Source of the DNA: Salinilacustrithrix flava
Lineage (GTDB): Bacteria > Actinomycetota > Acidimicrobiia > Acidimicrobiales > Salinilacustritrichaceae
DNA: 64,000 bases
Assembly (NCBI RefSeq): GCF_041228405.1
Contig: NZ_CP133888.1
Location: 1,426,001-1,490,000, forward strand
Reading direction: 5' to 3'
In this document: in pieces, positions 56,478-64,000 of the stretch
Numbering within the stretch: the first letter of the stretch is position 1
How the letters are laid out: every line of letters begins with the position of its first letter
The notes under the pieces: generated by a model
What the model saw: only the letters and a program-made list of their open reading frames with translations
Databases searched by the model: none
Told to the model about the DNA's origin: nothing
Translations under genes and position numbers: made by a program

Positions 56478-56527
56478 GTTCTGGCCTACGGATTCCCCCA
56501 CATGCGGGGGAATCCGTAGGCCAGAAC
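56478..56527. repeat. Perfect 22-bp inverted repeat
   Basis: The arms at 56478-56499 and 56506-56527 are exactly complementary over 22 bases (starting GTTCTGGCCTACGG) with a 6-base loop ACATGC. It lies 14 bases after the DUF3152 stop and is far more perfect than needed for a terminator. No T-tract follows. No second copy in the window. Confidence 0.85.
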
Positions 56528-56585
56528 GGTCAGTCGGTGGCCATTACCTCAGAGGCAATCGCTGCGCCTCCCGGTCACGCCGACG

Positions 56586-56747
56586 ATGGAGCCATGCGAT
56601 CCATGTCGACGTGGCCTTCGGTGTGCGCTCGTCCCGCGCGGTCGGGACGGCTCCGGCATCGACGGCCCGTTCAAGGTGCGCCGCCTGCCCCGGGTCACCA
56701 ACGACCCGCCGCCCATCGACAAGCCGGTGGTTGCGAGGCCGGAGTGA
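56586..56747 (+). CDS. Possible small or remnant gene
   Basis: 53 codons, ATG to TGA, with two CxxC-like cysteines at the start (MEPCDPC) and a protein-like end (GSGIDGPFKVRRLP...NDPPPIDKP). The C-terminal half reads more like a real protein than the other two frames. It may be a small gene or the 3' end of a decayed one; no ribosome site is clear. Ends 20 bases before pncC. Confidence 0.3.
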   Translation: MEPCDPCRRGLRCALVPRGRDGSGIDGPFKVRRLPRVTNDPPPIDKPVVARPE

Positions 56748-56766
56748 CCTGGGTATCGGTGGCCAC

Positions 56767-57287
56767 GTGACCGATCCAGGAACGAACCAGCGCGGTGCGA
56801 CCGAGTCCTACTCGCCGGTGCTGCCCGACGACGTCGAGGAGCTGGTCGGGGCCGTGCTCGAGCGGGTCGCGGCGGCCGAGCTGTCGCTGACCACGGCCGA
56901 GAGCTGCACCGGCGGCATGCTCGCCTCGATCCTCACCGACGTGCAGGGCCTGAGCGGCGTGTTCGAGCGGGGCTTCGTGGTCTACAGCGACCCGGCCAAG
57001 TGCGAGCTGCTCGGGCTGGCCCAGGCCGACATCGACCGGTGCGGCGCGGTCAGCGAGGAGGTGGCGGTGGCCATGGCCGAGGGGGCCCTGGCCAACTCCA
57101 GGGCCGACATCGCGGTGTCCACCACCGGCTACGCCGACGACGGCCCCGTCCCCGGTCTGGTGCACTTCGCGTGCGCCCGCCGGGACGGCCCCACCACCCA
57201 CCGGGTGGAACGGTTCGGCGCGATCGGGCGCGGACCGGTCAGGATCGAGTCCATGCGCGTCGCCCTCCAGATGATCGAGTCGGTCCT

Positions 57288-57291
<4 letters not shown>
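56767..57291 (+). CDS. pncC: CinA C-terminal-type nicotinamide-nucleotide amidase
   Basis: 174 residues from a GTG. LSLTTAESCTGGMLASILTD (about 40-59), FERGFVVYSDPAKCELLGL and VAVAMAEGALANSRADIAV are the signature of PncC/CinA-C. It removes the amide of NMN to give nicotinate mononucleotide, feeding NAD salvage. It overlaps the NAD synthetase gene by 4 bases, a fitting partner that amidates the later deamido-NAD. Confidence 0.92.
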
Positions 57292-59399
<2,108 letters not shown>

Positions 59400-59406
59400 G
59401 CACCGC

Positions 59407-59424
59407 TTTCAGGATCCTCACAGG
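59407..59424. promoter_or_regulatory. Direct repeat TTTCAGG-N4-TCACAGG upstream of lipoprotein gene
   Basis: TTTCAGG (59407) and TCACAGG (59418) are 11 bases apart, and the lipoprotein ATG starts 20 bases after the second. The sequence resembles the direct repeat bound by PhoP-type regulators (TCACAGC-N4 repeats). Possible target of the response regulator at 12046. Confidence 0.45.
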
Positions 59425-59444
59425 GCCGTCCGTACGGTCACGGC

Positions 59445-59963
59445 ATGCGAGCCACCTCCGCCCTTCCCCGCTCGGTGCTCGCCGTGCTGGCCGGGCTGGC
59501 CTTGGTGCTCGCCGGCTGCGGAGACGACGACGACGGTGCGGTGGCGCCCGCCGATGACGTCCTCGTGGACGATCAGGACGACGCAGCCGAGGTGGATCCT
59601 GCCGAGCCCGATGCCGCCGGGGACGAGGCCGGCGATGATGCCGTGCTCGGCTGGCAGCTGACCGGTGAGCCCGGCACCGTCGTGTCGCTCGAGACGGTGG
59701 CGGTCTCCGACGGGACCGAGCAGCCGTCCATGGACCAGGAGTTCACCCTCGACGAGGAACCCACCCAGATGCTGTTCACCGTGTTCGTCGACAGCGCAGA
59801 GATCTCCTTGGCGGTGACCGCCGGCGGGCCGGTCACCGCCGAGGCCATCCGCGGTCGAGCCGTCGATCCCGAGGATCCCTTCGCCGGGATCGAGGTGCTC
59901 GAGGTCCTCGACGCGGTGGAGGTGCCCGCCGACGGTTCCGAGGTGGTCCTGGACGTCGGCTGA
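59445..59963 (+). CDS. Acidic lipoprotein, unknown
   Basis: 172 residues. The lipobox LVLAGCGDDDDG places the lipid on about Cys25. An acidic Asp/Glu/Ala stretch (about 27-67) precedes a ~100-residue domain of predicted beta strands (GEPGTVVSLETVAVSDG; ISLAVTAGGPVTAEAIRG). No family recognised. It converges on the large SARP-type gene. The upstream repeat site suggests it is part of the envelope-response set. Confidence 0.75.
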   Translation: MRATSALPRSVLAVLAGLALVLAGCGDDDDGAVAPADDVLVDDQDDAAEVDPAEPDAAGDEAGDDAVLGWQLTGEPGTVVSLETVAVSDGTEQPSMDQEFTLDEEPTQMLFTVFVDSAEISLAVTAGGPVTAEAIRGRAVDPEDPFAGIEVLEVLDAVEVPADGSEVVLDVG

Positions 59964-59984
59964 CGCCGGTGGCGGACGGCGCGG

Positions 59985-62900
59985 TCAGCCGCCCGTCGGC
60001 AGGCCGAGCTCGGCCATCGCGTCCAGGTAGCGGCGGCGGGCGGCCTCGGCCTGGCCGTGGGCGCCGAGGGACCGCAACGTCTCGACCAGTCCGAGGTGGG
60101 CTGGTTCGTCGTAGGGGTCGACCTCGAGGAGGCGTCGGAAGGTCGCCGCGGCTCCGACGTGGTCGCCGGTGGCGACGGTCGACTCCGCGTGGCAGCGCAG
60201 CGTGGTCAGCAGCAGGCCGGTGACCTCGCGACGCAGGGGCTCGGCCCACTCGGCGTAGGGCTCGTCGGGCAGGGGGTCGCCCCCGTGGCGGTCGATGGCC
60301 TCGCGCAGCGCGGTGGGGGCACCAGGGTCGCCGGCCCGGTGCGCGTCGATGGCGCGCTGCGCCGCGGCGAGGAACTCCTCGGTGTCGAGGTCGACGTGGG
60401 CGAGCACGAGGCGCAACGTGTCGGACTCGGCGGCCACGAAGCGGCTCGCGGGCGAGGACCGGGCGGGGTCGAGGGCGCGGCGCACCGTGGAGAGCGCCAC
60501 CGACAGGCGGTTGCGCAGGAGCTCGGGCTCCTGGTCGGGCCACAGGAGGTGCATGACGTGGTCGCGCGCGATCGGCGCGCCCCGACGGGCGATGAGGATC
60601 TTCAGCAGCTGGCGGGCCTTGCGCGACGTCCACCGCGGGGTCGAGCCGTCCGCCGCCAGCACCTCGAAGGTGCCGAGGACGGCGAGGCGGGGGCGGGCCG
60701 GCGCCGCGACGACGAGGGCCGGCTCGGCGCGGGCGACGGGCTCCTTGCTCCCCGCCGCCGGGCGACCATCGAGGCGTGCCTGGACGGCGTCGAGCTGCGC
60801 GTCGAGGGCGCCCAGGCCGAGCGCGGCGGCGGTCGCAGCCGCCTCGGACACCAGCTGCTGCACCCGGCCTGGCGCCGGATGGCCGGTGTCGAGGAGCGCG
60901 TCGGCGAGGGACAGCTGGGCTTCGGCCAGCCACGGGCGGGCGCCGAGGCGGGCGCAGAGCGAGATCGCCTGCTCGAGGTGGGCCACGCCCTCCTCGACGT
61001 GGCCGAGCCGGAGGGCCAGGGCGCCGAGGCGGTGAGCGACCGTGCCCCAGCAGGCAGCTCCCATGGCGATGGGCACCACCCGGTCGGCGTAGGGCAGCAG
61101 CGCCTCCCACAGCTCGGCGGCACGGTCAGGGTCGTCCACCGCCAGGGCCGCATCGGCCGCGGTCACCAACGTGAGCAGCGTGTACTGGCCTGACGCGAGC
61201 TCGGTCGCGGGCGGCACGAGGTCGAGCGCCCCGCGGGCCTCGTCGAGGCGTCCGTGGGTGCCCCAGAGCCAGGCGAGCACCCCCCGCCACACCGGTTCGT
61301 CCGGGTCGGCCCGCGCGCTGTCGACGTAGGCGCCCTCCATCTCGAGCACCAGGCCCCGCATCCATCGGGCGACGCCGTACTGGGCGCCGAACACCGCGAT
61401 CCCGTCGGGGTCGCCGAGTCGGTCGGCGATCTCGAAGCACTCGTCGGCCAGGGCCTCGACCGCATCGGCGTCGCCGTCGAGCATGGCCCGGGTGCAGCGG
61501 AACCAGAGGGCGTGGCGAGCGAAGCGGGGCGAGGCGAACTCGTCGATGCGGGCGTCCTGCTGGCGGAGCTGGGCGTCGAGCTCACCGACCTCGCCCCGCT
61601 CGAGCAGCGCCCCCATGAGCAGGAAGCGGCCGTGCACCGCCAGATCCGGCGTGCGGGCCTCCTCGGCGAGGGCGATGATCTCCCGGGCGGTCTCCAGCCG
61701 GCGGAACAGCGTCGCCGGTCCGAGATCGGCCACCTGCTCGGCCACCAGCGCAGCAGCCGTCGCCGCCGGGTCACCGCAGCGCCGGGCGATCTGCACGGCC
61801 CGGCCGGCGTGGTCCACGGCGTCGACGGGCGCCTCCACGATGCTCGCCGCCGCCAGGGTCGCGTGGAGGCGGGCGTGCAGCTCGGTGTCGCCGTCGCCGA
61901 GGCGATCGAGGGCGACCCGGGCGTTCGCGGCCACCGCATGGGTGATGTCGCCGGCGAAGTAGTACTGCGTGCCGTGCCGAGCGCCTGCTCGTCCGATGAG
62001 CCACGGATCGTCGGTCGCCTCGGCCAGGGCCCACGCGCTCAGGTAGAGGTCCTCGGCGTCGGCCCGGCCCGACGCCTCCACGACCGACCCGGCGAGGGCG
62101 AGCGTGAGGTCGGCGAGGACCGCCGCTCCGGCCTCGTGGTGCTGGGCCAGCTCCACGGCGCGCCGGAGGTGCCCGACCGCGTCCTCGTGGGCGTGTGACA
62201 CCCGCGCCGCGTCGGCGGCCTGCGCGCATGCGTCCACGGCATCTCGCCAGCGGGCCGGGCCGGCGTGCAGCAGGTGGTGGGCCCGGTCCGCCGGGCTGGC
62301 CGACGGCAGGCGGTCCGCCGCTGCCGCGTGCAGCGCCTCGCGGTCGCCGTCGGCCAGGGATCGCAGAGCCGCATCGGCGGTGAGGGGATGGGCCGGACGG
62401 GCGTCGGTGCGATCGAACAGCCCGTGGGCCGCGGCGGTGGCCAGGTGCTCCTGGACGATCTGGACCGGGAGGTCGAGGACGGTGGCGAGCGCGTCCGGTG
62501 CCGGGTCGGGGCCGACGAGAGCAGCGGTGGCGACGGTCCGGGCGACCTCCGGGGGGAGCTGGGCGACGCGGGTCTGCAGGACCGACACCAGGGTGTCGGC
62601 GGTGTCGATGTCGCCCCGCTGGACCTGCTCCAGGAACATCGGGTTGCCGCCGGTGGCGGCGTGGAGGTCCCGGGCCCGGGACCGGCTGCCGACGAGGCGG
62701 CCGACGGCGGTGACGTCGAGGCCCGCGAGGGTGATGGTGGTCGCGTGGCGGTCGAGCCGGCCCAGCGCATCGGCCAGCTCGGCTCGCCGGCGGACCTCGC
62801 GGTCGCGGATGGTGGCGACCACGAGCAGCGGCACCTCCCGCAGGTGGGTCGCCACGAAGCCGAGGAGGGCGATCGTCGGGGGGTCGGCGACGTGGAGGTC

Positions 62901-63332
62901 GTCGAGCACCACGACCAGGGGCCGGCGGGCGGCAGCCTGCTCGATGATGGCCGCGGTGGCGTCGAACAGCTCGGCCCGATCGGCGGCTGCGCCCTCGGCC
63001 AGCACCAGCGCGGCGAGGTCGGTGCCGCTGCGCCGGCCGAGCAGCTGGCGGACCACCTGGGTCCAGGGCCAGTAGGGCGGGGAGCCGGTGTCGGCCCACC
63101 CCAGGCCCCAGACGACCCGGTGGCCGCGCTCGACCGCGTGGGCCTCGAGCTCACGGGCGAGGCGGGTCTTGCCCATCCCGGCGTCGCCGGCGAGGAGGCA
63201 GACGGCGACGCCGTCCCGGGACCGTTCGAGCAGCTCGAGCACCTCGGCCAGCTCGTGGTCCCGTCCGACGAAGGCATCGGTCCAGCGCTCGTCTGGTGCG
63301 TCGTGGGTGGGGGACGGGGAGGATGGCGGCAT
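59985..63332 (-). CDS. AAA ATPase / SARP-BTAD regulator (inverted AfsR-like)
   Basis: 1115 residues. N-terminal ATPase: FVGRDHELAEVLELLERS, Walker A GDAGMGKTRL (about 46-55), Walker B VVVLDDLHVAD. A ~450-residue TPR-like helical middle follows. The C-terminus (about 865-960) holds the SARP OmpR-like winged helix LGTFEVLAADGSTPRWTSRK...LLWPDQEP and then the BTAD domain up to the end (VDPYDEPAHLGLVETLRSLG). In Streptomyces AfsR the SARP part is N-terminal; here the order is reversed. It may activate nearby or distant operons on sensing a signal by ATP-driven oligomerisation. Confidence 0.9.
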   Translation of the reverse strand: MPPSSPSPTHDAPDERWTDAFVGRDHELAEVLELLERSRDGVAVCLLAGDAGMGKTRLARELEAHAVERGHRVVWGLGWADTGSPPYWPWTQVVRQLLGRRSGTDLAALVLAEGAAADRAELFDATAAIIEQAAARRPLVVVLDDLHVADPPTIALLGFVATHLREVPLLVVATIRDREVRRRAELADALGRLDRHATTITLAGLDVTAVGRLVGSRSRARDLHAATGGNPMFLEQVQRGDIDTADTLVSVLQTRVAQLPPEVARTVATAALVGPDPAPDALATVLDLPVQIVQEHLATAAAHGLFDRTDARPAHPLTADAALRSLADGDREALHAAAADRLPSASPADRAHHLLHAGPARWRDAVDACAQAADAARVSHAHEDAVGHLRRAVELAQHHEAGAAVLADLTLALAGSVVEASGRADAEDLYLSAWALAEATDDPWLIGRAGARHGTQYYFAGDITHAVAANARVALDRLGDGDTELHARLHATLAAASIVEAPVDAVDHAGRAVQIARRCGDPAATAAALVAEQVADLGPATLFRRLETAREIIALAEEARTPDLAVHGRFLLMGALLERGEVGELDAQLRQQDARIDEFASPRFARHALWFRCTRAMLDGDADAVEALADECFEIADRLGDPDGIAVFGAQYGVARWMRGLVLEMEGAYVDSARADPDEPVWRGVLAWLWGTHGRLDEARGALDLVPPATELASGQYTLLTLVTAADAALAVDDPDRAAELWEALLPYADRVVPIAMGAACWGTVAHRLGALALRLGHVEEGVAHLEQAISLCARLGARPWLAEAQLSLADALLDTGHPAPGRVQQLVSEAAATAAALGLGALDAQLDAVQARLDGRPAAGSKEPVARAEPALVVAAPARPRLAVLGTFEVLAADGSTPRWTSRKARQLLKILIARRGAPIARDHVMHLLWPDQEPELLRNRLSVALSTVRRALDPARSSPASRFVAAESDTLRLVLAHVDLDTEEFLAAAQRAIDAHRAGDPGAPTALREAIDRHGGDPLPDEPYAEWAEPLRREVTGLLLTTLRCHAESTVATGDHVGAAATFRRLLEVDPYDEPAHLGLVETLRSLGAHGQAEAARRRYLDAMAELGLPTGG

Positions 63333-63403
63333 CGGGGGCGACGGAAGGGGGCAGCGGTGGGCGCACGGCCCGGGCCGCGCAAGTGGCCCAGATCATGCCC
63401 CAT

Positions 63404-63421
63404 CCGGGAGCCCGCTCCCGG
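63404..63421. terminator. Hairpin downstream of lipoprotein gene
   Basis: CCGGGAGC and GCTCCCGG (8-bp arms, 2-base loop) lie 29 bases past the stop of the minus-strand lipoprotein gene at 63450 and before the SARP start. Confidence 0.6.
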
Positions 63422-63449
63422 GTCGCCCCGCCCGCGGCTCGCGCCACCG

Positions 63450-63995
63450 TCAGCACGTCACGACGAGGTTCCCCTCCTCGGTGGTGCCCGGGTCATCGGC
63501 TCGCACCCACGTGCCCTGGACCATGAGCACGCCATCCATCGTGTTGACGTCCACGTCGACGCCCTCGGCCTCGCCCATGTTGCCCGTCACCCACGCCCGG
63601 TTCCCGTCCGGTCCGCGCAGCACGACCTCGACCACGTCGCCGGCGACCGTCGCCGCGACCCAGCTGCCGTCGGCCGCCCGCAGGTCCTGGACCTGCGCCG
63701 AGCCGTCGGAGACCGAGCACATCGCCGTCGTCATGTCGCCGAGGAAGAAGTTCCACGACTCGTCGCCGAGCTCGAGGCGTCCGCTCGACCCCGAGGAGGG
63801 TGCGGGCCCGTCCTCCGCACCCTCCTCGTCCGCGCTGCCCCCGTCGTCCGCGCCGCTCTCCTCGTCGGCTGCGGCGTCGGCCACGTCCTCCTCGGCCGGG
63901 GCCGTCGCCGCCTCGGTGTCGTCGTCGCCGCAGGCGCCGGCGAGCACCAGCAGCGTGAGGAGCAGGGCGGACAGGGATCGTCGGGCAGCACTCAT
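63450..63995 (-). CDS. Acidic lipoprotein, unknown
   Basis: 181 residues from ATG 63995. The lipobox LVLAGACGDDD gives lipid on Cys22, an acidic/Ala linker runs to about residue 72, then a ~105-residue domain (LGDESWNFFLGDMTTAMCSV; TVAGDVVEVVLRGPDG) with a pair of cysteines, one near residue 93 and the C-terminal VTC. It may be a small beta fold stabilised by a disulphide. No family recognised. Whole gene is inside the window; its upstream region is cut. Confidence 0.75.
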   Translation of the reverse strand: MSAARRSLSALLLTLLVLAGACGDDDTEAATAPAEEDVADAAADEESGADDGGSADEEGAEDGPAPSSGSSGRLELGDESWNFFLGDMTTAMCSVSDGSAQVQDLRAADGSWVAATVAGDVVEVVLRGPDGNRAWVTGNMGEAEGVDVDVNTMDGVLMVQGTWVRADDPGTTEEGNLVVTC

Positions 63996-64000
63996 GGGGG

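Overview
The window is chromosomal DNA of a very GC-rich actinobacterium. Several things point there. GTG starts and 1-4 base overlaps between genes are common. It carries CrgA and the pknB-pbpA-rodA-pstP-fhaB-fhaA block, a type II asparaginase, a ferrochelatase with [2Fe-2S]-type cysteines, a DUF3152 lipoprotein, an LLM (F420-type) oxidoreductase and a SARP-type regulator. The overall gene mix looks to me most like Acidimicrobiia (Iamia/Ilumatobacter-like), but that is an inference; no marker gene here settles it. I see no phage, IS, integrase, CRISPR or rRNA. There is one tRNA (Leu, CAG).

Layout. 0-7 kb: an oxidative catabolic edge (Baeyer-Villiger monooxygenase cut by the window, P450, SRPBCC protein), an ECF sigma factor with a membrane partner, and a large GMC oxidoreductase. 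7-23 kb: asparaginase, SelO, a CDF cation exporter, a two-component system flanked by two related exported proteins, enoyl-CoA hydratase, a Ser/Thr kinase with a lipoprotein, ThrH, ferrochelatase, hydrolases, a cupredoxin-like lipoprotein, LMW phosphatase, nitroreductase and a cold-shock protein. 23-36 kb: an N-acylamino-acid racemase/GNAT pair, oligoendopeptidase F, an LLM oxidoreductase, a DUF35/thiolase pair, PhoD, a QEGLA-motif protein, and an operon of Asp-rich exported protein, Pro-rich membrane protein, ApbE and a ferric-reductase-like haem protein. 36-49.5 kb: thiolase, CBS protein, CrgA with two DnaA boxes beside it, Ppx/GppA, a response regulator, PabA/TrpG, and the six-gene cell-envelope signalling operon ending at tRNA-Leu. 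This last stretch follows the gene order next to oriC in Mycobacterium tuberculosis. 49.5-64 kb: tryptophan dioxygenase with kynureninase, an ArsR/DUF5937 regulator, a lone EctB, a hotdog protein, DUF3152, PncC with NadE, lipoproteins, and an AAA/SARP giant regulator.

Most notable patterns. (1) A two-component system next to two tandem related exported proteins. 11-bp-period direct repeats lie upstream of those genes and also upstream of two distant exported-protein genes (33.6 and 59.4 kb), suggesting one envelope regulon. Two of the four targets have long Asp-rich tails. (2) The Asp-rich/ApbE/haem-membrane operon lacks any recognisable FMN-carrier protein. (3) There are two families of dispersed intergenic repeats, one built on CTGGCAG/CTGCCAG arms. 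(4) SelO has no usable ATG/GTG/TTG start. All assignments were made by eye from motifs; no database search was run.
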